Shown here: positions 1 to 5,389 of the stretch, piece by piece | How positions within the stretch are numbered: position 1 is the first letter of the stretch | Layout: each line of letters opens with the position of its first letter | NCBI GenBank assembly: GCA_025357355.1 | Contig: JANXPK010000747.1 | Coordinates: 1-6,030, forward strand | Source of the DNA: Rhodobacterales bacterium | Lineage (GTDB): Bacteria; Pseudomonadota; Alphaproteobacteria; Rhodobacterales; Rhodobacteraceae | Direction: 5' to 3' | Length of the DNA stretch: 6,030 nucleotides | Made by a program: the position numbers and the translations under genes | The notes under the pieces: generated by a model | What the model was told of the DNA's origin: nothing | Databases searched by the model: none | The model's input: the letters and a program-made list of their open reading frames with translations, nothing else

Positions 1-136
1 GCGCCTCCCCTTCGTCACCATGGCACCCGACCCGATCTCCCTTGCCTTGCCGCTTGCGCGCGGCGGCAATCGGACCGATGAAGGCTCCCCCGGAGCCTTC
101 ATCAGACAGTCCTCTGGCGCAGGCGCCAACTGGCCC
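1..136 (+). repeat. Dispersed structured repeat, copy A (left end cut by window)
   Basis: This is the right part of a repeat seen twice more in the window (3865-4140 inverted, 5390-5677 direct). Shared blocks include GGCGCCTCCCCTTC-like sequence at the left edge, CTTGCCTTGC, CGGCAATCGGACCGATG and the hairpin GATGAAGGCTCC (77-88), loop CCC, GGAGCCTTCATC (92-103), a perfect 12-bp stem. The outer GGACC (72-76) faces AGTCC (108-112), so one outer pair is lost here. By analogy with the other copies, the missing left half should directly follow a plus-strand gene outside the window. The distal end lies about 75 bases from the truA stop. A frame through it reads AAAIGPMKAPPEPSSD, which probably explains small spurious protein calls. 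It is unlikely to be a real gene, because indels between copies shift this frame. Confidence 0.85.
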
Positions 137-211
137 GGGTCAGCCGCTGGCGGGGTATTTGCGGACAGGTGACGGGGTGTCCAGATCTAGGTTTTTCGAA
201 TTATTGCGCTA

Positions 212-1009
212 TTACAGATGCTTAAGTTTTTCGTTAACCAAATCGAAAGGGTCGTCGGCGTAGCGGACCTGCGTCAGATACAGCCCTTGCGGCGGGCAGA
301 CCGGGCCACAGGCGGCGCGGTTGCGCGCGGCCAAGGCCTGCCCGATGCGGTCGGGCGCCCAAGCCCGGCTGCCGACCCGTTCCAGCGAGCCAACGATGGA
401 GCGGACCTGATTGTGCAGGAACGACCGGGCGCGCAGGGTGAAACGGTATTCGTTTCCATCCGGATAGGGCAGTTCGGTGATGGTGATCTCGTCCAGCGTC
501 TTGACCGGGCTTTGCGCCTGACACATCGACGAGCGGAACGTGGTGAAGTCGTGGTTTCCGATCAGCTGCCCAGCGCCCGCCAGCATGGCACCAAGGTCGA
601 GAGCACCGGGCACCTGCCAGACCAGACCCTTGTCATGGGTCACCGGCGCGCGGCGGGCGACCAGACGGAAAAGATAGCGCCGCTCCAACGCTGAAAACCG
701 GGCATGGAAGCTGTCGGGCACGCGGGCGGTCTGCAAGATGGCAACAGCCGCCGGGCGCAGGTGCCAGTTCAGCGCCTGCTTCAGGCGAAACGGGTCCCAA
801 TCGCGGGCAAGATCGCAATGCGCAACCTGGCCGGTGGCATGCACACCTGTATCGGTGCGGCCGGCGGCGGCGATGGTATGGGGGCCGGGTTCCAGCCGGG
901 CCAGCGCCGCTTCGACGGCGGCCTGCACGGAGGGCTGACCCTCGGCCTGGCGCTGCCAGCCTTGAAACGGCGCGCCATTGTACTCGATCTTGAGGGCGAA
1001 ACGCGGCAT
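212..1009 (-). CDS. truA: tRNA pseudouridine(38-40) synthase TruA
   Basis: Cytosolic enzyme that isomerises uridine to pseudouridine at positions 38-40 in the anticodon stem of many tRNAs. The 265-residue length is close to the usual TruA length (about 270 in E. coli). The N-terminus MPRFALKIEYNGAPFQGWQRQ is typical. The catalytic motif AGRTDTGVHATGQV (residues 49-62) contains the nucleophile Asp53. Further family motifs are FHARFSA (101-107), RRYLFRL with the conserved Tyr (110-116), DFTTFRS (154-160), RSFLHNQVR (195-203) and the C-terminal PPQGLYL (239-245). The ATG at 1007-1009 fits the family N-terminus, but no strong Shine-Dalgarno is visible upstream. The stop is TAA (212-214). It is transcribed divergently from the ycjX-type gene, with about 100 bases between starts. 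Identity is very secure; only the start is mildly uncertain. Confidence 0.97.
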   Translation of the reverse strand: MPRFALKIEYNGAPFQGWQRQAEGQPSVQAAVEAALARLEPGPHTIAAAGRTDTGVHATGQVAHCDLARDWDPFRLKQALNWHLRPAAVAILQTARVPDSFHARFSALERRYLFRLVARRAPVTHDKGLVWQVPGALDLGAMLAGAGQLIGNHDFTTFRSSMCQAQSPVKTLDEITITELPYPDGNEYRFTLRARSFLHNQVRSIVGSLERVGSRAWAPDRIGQALAARNRAACGPVCPPQGLYLTQVRYADDPFDLVNEKLKHL

Positions 1010-1057
1010 GGGGCGGGCTTAGCGCGGGGCAGGGATGAATGCAATTGGCCCCCTACA

Positions 1058-1084
1058 CTTGCGGGCAATGCATGCCTATCTTGG
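1058..1084 (+). promoter_or_regulatory. Possible heat-shock-type promoter upstream of ycjX
   Basis: CCTATCT at 1075-1081 followed by TGG matches the alphaproteobacterial RpoH -10 consensus as I recall it (CYTATNT-NNG). A CTTG lies upstream at 1058-1061, but the spacing is 13 bases where about 17-18 is expected. The -10 assignment is therefore suggestive and the -35 doubtful. If used, transcription would begin near 1088. That excludes the two upstream ATGs and favours the TTG start at 1110. Confidence 0.2.
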
Positions 1085-1097
1085 GGCCAGCCAAGCA

Positions 1098-1103
1098 AAG
1101 GGG
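1098..1103 (+). promoter_or_regulatory. Shine-Dalgarno deciding the ycjX start
   Basis: AAGGGG six bases before TTG 1110-1112 is the best ribosome binding site near the 5' end of this gene. The ATG at 1035 has only AGGG directly abutting it, and the ATG at 1068 has no good purine block at proper spacing. The TTG start also gives a protein of the usual family length. Confidence 0.5.
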
Positions 1104-1109
1104 CAGGAT

Positions 1110-2522
1110 TTGGGCGTTGCGGAGGTGGCGGACGGGGTTCTGCGCGGATTGGAGGGTGTGGCGGGCGGTCTTTTGGGCCCGATGTTCGAGCCCGTGGTGC
1201 GGTTGGGCGTGACGGGGCTCAGCCGGGCCGGCAAAACGGTGTTCATCACCGGGATGGTCGCCAACCTTCTGCAGCATGGCCGGATGCCCCAGTTGCGCGC
1301 CGCAGCCTCGGGCCGCATCGACGCGGTTTACCTGCAACCGCAGCCTGACCTGACGCTGCCCCGCTTTGCCTACGAGGATCATCTGGCTGCGATGACGGGC
1401 GATGCGCCGCACTGGCCGCAATCGACCCGTGCCGTCAGCGAACTGCGCCTGTCGTTCCGGGTGCGCCCGGCGGGGTTCTTTGCCGGGCTGACCGGTCCGC
1501 GGGTGGTGCATGTCGATATCGTCGACTACCCGGGCGAATGGCTTCTGGACCTCGCCCTTTTGGACAAGAGCTATGAGGAGTGGTCCGAGGCGACGTTGGA
1601 CCGCATCGCGAAACGGGACCAGGCACAGGGCTTCATGGCGCAGGCGCGGGCCGAGGATGGGTCGCTGCGGCTGGACGAGGTCAAGGCGCAGTTGTTGGCC
1701 GCCGCCTTCACGGCCTATCTGGCATCGGCACGGGCGGTGGGCTGGTCCGATTGCACGCCGGGGCGGTTTCTGTTGCCAGGTGATCTGGCAGGCTCGCCGG
1801 TGCTGACCTTTGCACCATTGCCCAAGCCCGCGCAGATCGGGCGCGGCTCGCTGTGGCGCGAGATGGCGCGGCGCTATGACGGCTACAAGGCGCAGGTCGT
1901 GCAACCGTTCTTCCGCGATCACTTTGCCAGTATTGATCGCCAGGTGGTGCTGGTCGACGTGCTGGAAGCAATCCATCAGGGCCCTCAAGCGGTGGAGGAC
2001 CTGCGCCGCACCATGGCCGATGTGCTGGGCGCATTCCGGCCCGGTCGCAATGGCTGGCTTTCGGGCCTTTTGGGCGGCAAACGGGTGGAACGGATCCTGT
2101 TCGCCGCAACCAAGGCCGACCATCTGCACCACGCCCAGCATCCCGCGCTAACGGCGATCATGGCGGCGATGCTGGCCGAGGCCCGGGCGCGGGCCGATTT
2201 CGCCGGTGCCGTGACCGAGGCGCTGTCGCTGGCGGCCCTGCGCTGCACGGTCGAAGAAGTGGTGCAGCGCGACGGCGAGGCGCTGGAGGCGGTGCGCGGG
2301 CGCCTGACCTCGGGCAAGTCGGCGGTGATGTATCCCGGCCAGTTGCCTGACGACCCGGCGCGGTTGTTGTCGCCGGCGCGGGCTGGGGCGGCAAAGTGGC
2401 TCGATGCCGACTATGCGCTGATGAATTTCGCCCCCGCCCGGATGTCGCTGCGCCCCGGCGAGGGGCCGCCGCATATCCGGCTGGACCGGGCGGTGGAGTT
2501 TCTGATCGGAGACCGGCTGTGA
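1110..2522 (+). CDS. ycjX: YcjX-family stress-related P-loop GTPase
   Basis: Member of the YcjX family (DUF463), predicted GTP/ATPases whose E. coli member is reported as heat-shock inducible and lies next to ycjF near the phage-shock genes. The cellular role is not settled; envelope stress is the usual suggestion. With the TTG start the protein has 470 residues (E. coli about 465). Visible nucleotide motifs, numbered from TTG, are the Walker A/G1 GLSRAGKT (36-43), the G3-like DYPG in DIVDYPGEWLLDL (139-142) and the G4-like TKAD in FAATKADHL (334-337). The preceding N-terminus, ADGVLRGLEGVAG...FEPVVRLGVT, is as I recall it in rhodobacteral homologues. Alternative starts are ATG 1035 (495 aa) and ATG 1068. 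They add a poorly family-like tail and have weaker binding sites. The stop TGA (2520-2522) is followed by a hairpin and a degenerate copy of the last codons of this gene. It is probably co-transcribed with the ycjF-type gene. Confidence 0.93.
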   Translation: MGVAEVADGVLRGLEGVAGGLLGPMFEPVVRLGVTGLSRAGKTVFITGMVANLLQHGRMPQLRAAASGRIDAVYLQPQPDLTLPRFAYEDHLAAMTGDAPHWPQSTRAVSELRLSFRVRPAGFFAGLTGPRVVHVDIVDYPGEWLLDLALLDKSYEEWSEATLDRIAKRDQAQGFMAQARAEDGSLRLDEVKAQLLAAAFTAYLASARAVGWSDCTPGRFLLPGDLAGSPVLTFAPLPKPAQIGRGSLWREMARRYDGYKAQVVQPFFRDHFASIDRQVVLVDVLEAIHQGPQAVEDLRRTMADVLGAFRPGRNGWLSGLLGGKRVERILFAATKADHLHHAQHPALTAIMAAMLAEARARADFAGAVTEALSLAALRCTVEEVVQRDGEALEAVRGRLTSGKSAVMYPGQLPDDPARLLSPARAGAAKWLDADYALMNFAPARMSLRPGEGPPHIRLDRAVEFLIGDRL

Positions 2523-2535
2523 GCCTGCTTCAAAG

Positions 2536-2560
2536 AGGGTGCGCAATGAATGCGCACCCT
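2536..2560 (+). repeat. REP-like hairpin 1, after ycjX
   Basis: AGGGTGCGCA (2536-2545), loop ATGAA, TGCGCACCCT (2551-2560) forms a perfect 10-bp stem 13 bases after the ycjX stop. Its right flank is ACGG. The sequence resembles a GTAGGGTGCGCATTCATTGC-type short palindrome that I recall as abundant in alphaproteobacterial and other genomes. It could protect the 3' end of the upstream message or attenuate read-through. There is no T-run, so it is not a canonical intrinsic terminator. Confidence 0.75.
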
Positions 2561-2723
2561 ACGGGGGACGCCGTGGCGTGGCATGAAATGCTGCAGCCGG
2601 AGCAGGCCGCCTTGCGTCAGTCTGAGCCGGGCGGTGGAGTTTGTGATCGGGGTCGGCAGTGAACTTGCGGCGGACAAGGTGCGCAATGAATGCGCACCCT
2701 ACGGAGTGAGGATGCAGGGATGA
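2550..2723 (+). pseudogene. Fossil ycjX C-terminal copy, open as a 57-codon frame overlapping the ycjF start
   Basis: Reading from an ATG inside the first hairpin (2550-2552), a 57-residue frame runs through the duplicated ycjX tail (SRAVEFVIG, near residues 26-34) and the second hairpin. It ends at TGA 2721-2723, which overlaps the ATG of the next gene as ATGA (2720-2723). The frame is the same as that of ycjX. I see no ribosome binding site placed for it, and the match to ycjX covers only its middle, so it is best seen as duplicated debris. Translation through it into the downstream gene is possible but unproven. Confidence 0.4.
2677..2700 (+). repeat. REP-like hairpin 2, before ycjF-type gene
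   Basis: GGTGCGCA (2678-2685), loop ATGAA, TGCGCACC (2691-2698) is an 8-bp stem identical to hairpin 1 apart from the outermost pairs, exactly 140 bases downstream and again followed by CTACGG. It ends about 20 bases before the next start codon, just ahead of the GGAG...GAGG ribosome binding region. It could therefore influence translation of that gene as well as message stability. Confidence 0.75.
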
Positions 2724-3721
2724 GCGATGATTTGCCACCGCTGAAGGGCCCCTTGATGGCCGCACGCACGGCCGAGGTGGACCCCGCACAGGCCGCCGCC
2801 GTGCCCGATCTGCCGGACGGACGGGCGATGCAGGGGGTGGCACTGCTGGCCACCCGGCGCGGCTCGGCCTTCGGGCGCCTTTCAGCCTGGGTGTTCGGCA
2901 CCTTGTTCTCGTTCGTGCTGTCCGTCGCCGCCTGGAACTTTGTGACCGGGCTTTTTGCGGCCAACACGGTGCTGGGCTCGATTGCCCTGGTGCTGCTCGC
3001 GGCCGCTCTTGCCGTGGCGGCAGTGGGGGCGCTGGGCGAGCTTGCGGCCTTTGCCCGGCTGGCGCGGCTGGATCAGATCCGCATCGAGGCCGGGCGGGCC
3101 GAGGCGGCGGGCGACCTCAAGGCCGCGCGGGTGGTGGTGGGGCAGGTGCTGCGGCTTTATGCCGGTCGGGAAGAATTGTCGTGGGGCCGGGCGCGGCTGG
3201 AGGAACGCCGGGCCGAGGTGATGGACGCCGATGCGCTGTTGGAGCTGGCCGAGGCCGAACTGGTGGTGCCGCTTGACGCCATTGCCCTCGCCGAGGTCGA
3301 GGCGGCGGCGCGGCAGGTGGCGACGGTGACCGCCTTGATCCCGTTGGCTCTGGCCGATGTGGCGACCGCGTTGGTGGCAAATCTGCGGATGATCCGCCGG
3401 GTGGCCGAGATCTATGGTGGGCGGGCGGGTTCGCTGGGGTCGTGGCGGCTCCTGAGGCGGGTGTTCCTGTCGTTGGTGGCGACCGGAGCGGTGGCATTGA
3501 CCGATGACCTTCTGGGGTCGTTCGCCGGGGGCGGCCTGTTGTCGAAACTGTCGCGGCGCTTTGGCGAAGGCGTGGTCAACGGCGCGCTGACCACGCGGGT
3601 GGGGCTGGCCGCGATGGACCTTTGCCGCCCGCTGCCCTGGCGCGCCCGCACGCGGCCGGGGGTGTCGGCCACAGTGTCGCGCGCGTTGGCCGGGCTGTTC
3701 GGGCGCGACAGGGCTGGCTGA
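2720..3721 (+). CDS. YcjF-type inner membrane protein (TIGR01620/DUF697)
   Basis: Predicted inner membrane protein of the YcjF/UPF0283 group, which pairs with YcjX-type GTPases in many proteobacteria. It has 333 residues (E. coli YcjF about 353). The cytoplasmic N-terminus of about 50 residues is followed by two hydrophobic spans, near 56-79 (WVFGTLFSFVLSVAAWNFV) and 85-107 (LGSIALVLLAAALAVAAVG). A charged helical region follows (about 115-180, rich in RAEAAGDL-type helix). The DUF697-like C-terminal domain (about 196-307) contains VTALIPLALADVATALVANL, RRVAEIYGGRAGSLGSWRLLR, TDDLLG and NGALTTRVGLAAMDLCRPLPW. I chose ATG 2720 because GGAG/GAGG lies at 2703-2711 with suitable spacing. The in-frame ATG at 2690 sits inside a hairpin. 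It is likely in one operon with ycjX despite the 197-base gap. The gene symbol is left blank because the family match is by domain layout. Confidence 0.9.
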   Translation: MSDDLPPLKGPLMAARTAEVDPAQAAAVPDLPDGRAMQGVALLATRRGSAFGRLSAWVFGTLFSFVLSVAAWNFVTGLFAANTVLGSIALVLLAAALAVAAVGALGELAAFARLARLDQIRIEAGRAEAAGDLKAARVVVGQVLRLYAGREELSWGRARLEERRAEVMDADALLELAEAELVVPLDAIALAEVEAAARQVATVTALIPLALADVATALVANLRMIRRVAEIYGGRAGSLGSWRLLRRVFLSLVATGAVALTDDLLGSFAGGGLLSKLSRRFGEGVVNGALTTRVGLAAMDLCRPLPWRARTRPGVSATVSRALAGLFGRDRAG

Positions 3722-3861
3722 GGCGGTCAGGGTGGCTGGACGGCGGTGGCCAATTGCGCTGCGGCACAGGTACTGGCGTCGCCGTGGCTGACGTTTGGAC
3801 CCTAGAACACGATGAATCTTGATGGAATCATCATGATGGCCGTGCGATCTGCAAAGCCGCC
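3722..3861. other. Intergenic spacer after the ycjF-type gene
   Basis: I see no gene, RNA or convincing terminator here. The only local structure is an AT-richer stretch at 3811-3840 with two GAATC sites (a GANTC methylation motif), TGATG/CATCA facing each other around GAAT (3820-3833) and the palindrome CATCATGATG (3829-3838). The rest of the gap up to 4152 is repeat copy B. Confidence 0.5.
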
Positions 3862-3864
3862 CTC

Positions 3865-4140
3865 GCCACCAGTGCCAGAGGACCGTCTGATGAAGGCTCC
3901 GGGGGAGCCTTCATCGGTCCGATTGCCGCCGCGCGCCAGCGCAAGGCAAGGGGGATTGGGTCGGGTACCGTGGGGATGAAGGGGAGGCGCCTGCCTGGGG
4001 TGGGCGCAAAAGGCGCCTGCCCGGGGGCAGGCAGGCGCCTCCCCGACAGGCTTTGGCCTATCGGGGAAGGGCAGGCAGGCAAGACGTGGTGGTTCAGATC
4101 ATTCCAGACGGGCGGGCCGGAGTTTCCGCCACGGCTCATC
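3865..4140 (-). repeat. Dispersed structured repeat, copy B (full length, inverted)
   Basis: Full copy of about 276 bases, read on the minus strand. It begins about 12 bases after the hydrolase stop and ends about 145 bases from the convergent ycjF-type stop. It aligns with copy C from GATG (4140-4137) through GATCTGAAC to GGTGGC, with a single-base indel in an unpaired stretch. Hairpin I is CCCCGATAGG/CCTGTCGGGG with loop CCAAAG (4066-4041). Hairpin II is AGGCGCCTGCC/GGCAGGCGCCT (4040-4011), followed by TTTT. Hairpin III is GATGAAGGCTCC/GGAGCCTTCATC (3915-3889), enclosed by GGACC/GGTCC. A long frame crossing it and running antisense into the hydrolase gene (3831-4397) is a by-product of GC-rich sequence. 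Confidence 0.88.
4011..4066 (-). terminator. Tandem GC-rich hairpins downstream of the hydrolase gene
   Basis: Two stems follow the hydrolase gene on its own strand: TCCCCGATAGG/CCTGTCGGGGA (with one G-T pair) and then a perfect 11-bp stem AGGCGCCTGCC/GGCAGGCGCCT. The second runs directly into TTTTGCG, giving a short U-tract. This is compatible with intrinsic termination for the hydrolase transcript. The U-tract is only four bases and is reduced to TT in copy C, so strength is uncertain. Confidence 0.45.
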
Positions 4141-4152
4141 CTGCGCCAAGGC

Positions 4153-4923
4153 TCAGCCGTCCAGAAAGGCCCGCACGGTATCTTCGAACTCGCGGGGCTT
4201 GTCGGCGTGCAACCAGTGGCCCGCCCCCAGCAGCTTGGCGAAACGCGCAGCGGGAAACTGGGCGCGGATCGGCTCGCGGTGTTCGGGCCTGATGTACTGG
4301 CTTTCCGAACCTGCCAGAAACAGCGTGGGGCCGTCAAAACGGCCTTCGGTACCCGGCCAGCCGACGATCCTGGCCATCTCGGCCTCCAGCACATCAAGGT
4401 TCAGCCGCCACGCCGGCGGGGTGGCCTTAAGGTCCAGCGATTGCAGAAAGAACGCCCGCAACCCCGGATCGGGGATGCTGGCCATCAGCCGGCGGTCCGC
4501 CTCGCCCCGCGTGGTCACGCCCGTCAGGTCCAGCCCGCGCATGGCGTGGATATGCGGGCTTTGGTCATGGCCATAGGCGACCGGCGCGATGTCGGCCACG
4601 ACCAGACGCCGCACCAGCGCGCCCTCGGTCAGGGCCAGTTGCATCGCGGCCTTGCCCCCCATCGAGTGGCCCAAAAGGTCGACCCCGCCGCCGAGGCTGC
4701 CGATCACCTCGGCCAGATCCAGCGCCATGTCGGCATAGCTTTGCGTTGCGGCCCGCGGGCTGAGCCCGTGATTGCGCATGTCCACGGCGATGACGTCGCG
4801 CCGATCCGCCAGCCGCCGCGCCACCACGCCCCAGTTGCGCCCCAATCCGAACAGGCCATGGGCAATCAACAGCGGCGGGCTCAAAGCAGGCTGCCGGGCG
4901 GGATGCAGAATTGTCGTCAGCAC
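4153..4923 (-). CDS. YbfF-like alpha/beta-hydrolase (esterase)
   Basis: Cytosolic alpha/beta-hydrolase fold protein of 256 residues, close in length and motif order to E. coli YbfF (about 254), an esterase able to act on acyl thioesters; the natural substrate is not established. Visible motifs are the oxyanion-hole HGLFG (22-26), DMRNHGLSPR (48-57), the nucleophile elbow GHSMGGKA with Ser87, DIAPV with Asp111, GSESQY with Ser208, and GAGHWLHADKP with His236. In YbfF I recall a Ser-Asp-Ser-His arrangement, and all four equivalents appear present. The start is GTG (4923-4921), supported by AAGGAG six bases upstream. No signal peptide is seen. It is divergent from the small membrane protein gene (83 bases apart) and is followed directly by repeat copy B. 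The general fold is certain; the YbfF subfamily is likely. Confidence 0.93.
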   Translation of the reverse strand: MLTTILHPARQPALSPPLLIAHGLFGLGRNWGVVARRLADRRDVIAVDMRNHGLSPRAATQSYADMALDLAEVIGSLGGGVDLLGHSMGGKAAMQLALTEGALVRRLVVADIAPVAYGHDQSPHIHAMRGLDLTGVTTRGEADRRLMASIPDPGLRAFFLQSLDLKATPPAWRLNLDVLEAEMARIVGWPGTEGRFDGPTLFLAGSESQYIRPEHREPIRAQFPAARFAKLLGAGHWLHADKPREFEDTVRAFLDG

Positions 4924-4929
4924 CGGGCT

Positions 4930-4935
4930 CTCCTT
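4930..4935 (-). promoter_or_regulatory. Shine-Dalgarno for the GTG-started hydrolase
   Basis: Read on the minus strand, AAGGAG lies six bases before GTG (4923-4921). It is the strongest ribosome binding site in the window and fixes the non-ATG start. Confidence 0.8.
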
Positions 4936-4956
4936 CTGGCGGCGTCGTCAGGACAG

Positions 4957-4985
4957 TTGAAGCGCCGCGCCGCGCTGCTTACAAG
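4957..4985 (+). promoter_or_regulatory. Candidate sigma-70 promoter for the 5007-5384 gene
   Basis: TTGAAG (4957-4962), a 17-base spacer and TACAAG (4980-4985) each match four of six consensus positions. Initiation near 4992 would leave a leader of about 15 bases carrying GGGGA (4997-5001) before the ATG at 5007. It is prediction only. Confidence 0.35.
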
Positions 4986-5006
4986 GGCGCAAATGCGGGG
5001 ACAGTG

Positions 5007-5384
5007 ATGAGCAGAGTGACTGTGCAGCAAATGGCCGACCGGGTCAGCGGGCTTCTGGAAGAACGCCTGCATGTCCGGGGGGACACCCTTGACGACAAGC
5101 TGCGCCGCGCCGGTCGCCGCCTGCCCCGTCGGGTGCGCGACGCCGGCGCGGCCCTTGCCACCGCCACCCAGATGCTTGGCAACGCCAAGCTGATGTATCA
5201 GGTCGATGACGAAACGGTGGCCGTGGCCTACGATATCTGCGTGCGTCATCTGACCACCGTCAATTCCGGAGCCGCCCGCCGTGGCCTGATCCTCGATATG
5301 GCCGCCCGCATCGCCTTTGCGCTTTTGGTCGTCGCCGTGCTGCTGGTGGCCGTCCTTTATTGGCGCGGTCTCATCGGGCATTAG
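5007..5384 (+). CDS. Small membrane-anchored protein of unknown function
   Basis: A 125-residue protein with no function I can assign. It resembles an uncharacterised family I recall from Rhodobacterales genomes. The N-terminal part (1-95) is helical and charged: MSRVTVQQMADRVSGLLEER, then the basic KLRRAGRRLPRRVRD (31-45). A conserved-looking segment follows, KLMYQVDDETVAVAYDICVRHL (61-82), and then a single hydrophobic span near 101-118 (IAFALLVVAVLLVAVLYW). The C-terminus is very short (RGLIGH). The layout fits a C-terminally anchored (tail-anchor-like) inner membrane protein with its N-terminal domain in the cytoplasm. ATG 5007 is chosen because of GGGGA at 4997-5001 and because the upstream in-frame extension is low-quality sequence overlapping the hydrolase start. 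It is divergent from the hydrolase gene. Repeat copy C begins five bases after its TAG stop. Confidence 0.85.
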   Translation: MSRVTVQQMADRVSGLLEERLHVRGDTLDDKLRRAGRRLPRRVRDAGAALATATQMLGNAKLMYQVDDETVAVAYDICVRHLTTVNSGAARRGLILDMAARIAFALLVVAVLLVAVLYWRGLIGH

Positions 5385-5389
5385 CCGGC

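Larger units (their letters stand above)
2442..2703 (+). repeat. Degenerate tandem duplication of the ycjX 3' end plus hairpin
   Basis: Unit 1 (about 2442-2562) is the last 27 codons of ycjX, its stop and a hairpin. Unit 2 (about 2583-2703) repeats these at an offset of 141 bases, dropping to 140 at the hairpin. CGGTGGAGTTT, TGATCGG and GGCCGCC recur. Translated in the same frame, PPHIRLDRAVEFLIG in unit 1 aligns with PPCVSLSRAVEFVIG in unit 2. A one-base deletion in unit 2 removes the original stop. The divergence shows the duplication is not recent. Units separated by about 20 unrelated-looking bases (2563-2582) suggest slippage or recombination, perhaps helped by the hairpins. Confidence 0.8.

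Noticed and set aside
163..196. GGACA/TGTCC inverted repeat followed by TTTTT as a terminator
   Set aside because: The stem is only 5 bp with a 10-base loop, and the T-run starts about 9 bases after the stem, so it does not look like an intrinsic terminator.
218..694. Long plus-strand open frame antisense to truA
   Set aside because: It is a shadow of truA in GC-rich DNA, with no family-like sequence, while the opposite strand shows the complete TruA motif set.
1053..2141. 362-codon minus-strand open frame opposite ycjX
   Set aside because: Antisense shadow of the GTPase gene. Its composition is rich in His, Gln and Arg with no recognisable domain, and the plus strand carries G1, G3 and G4 motifs.
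3811..3840. GAATC-rich, CATCATGATG palindromic stretch as a regulatory operator
   Set aside because: It lies downstream of one gene and far from any start codon; the palindrome is short and simple, so I list it only as spacer content.
3970..5007. 345-codon plus-strand open frame through copy B and opposite the hydrolase
   Set aside because: It spans the repeat and the antisense of a clear alpha/beta-hydrolase with its catalytic residues, and shows no domain of its own.
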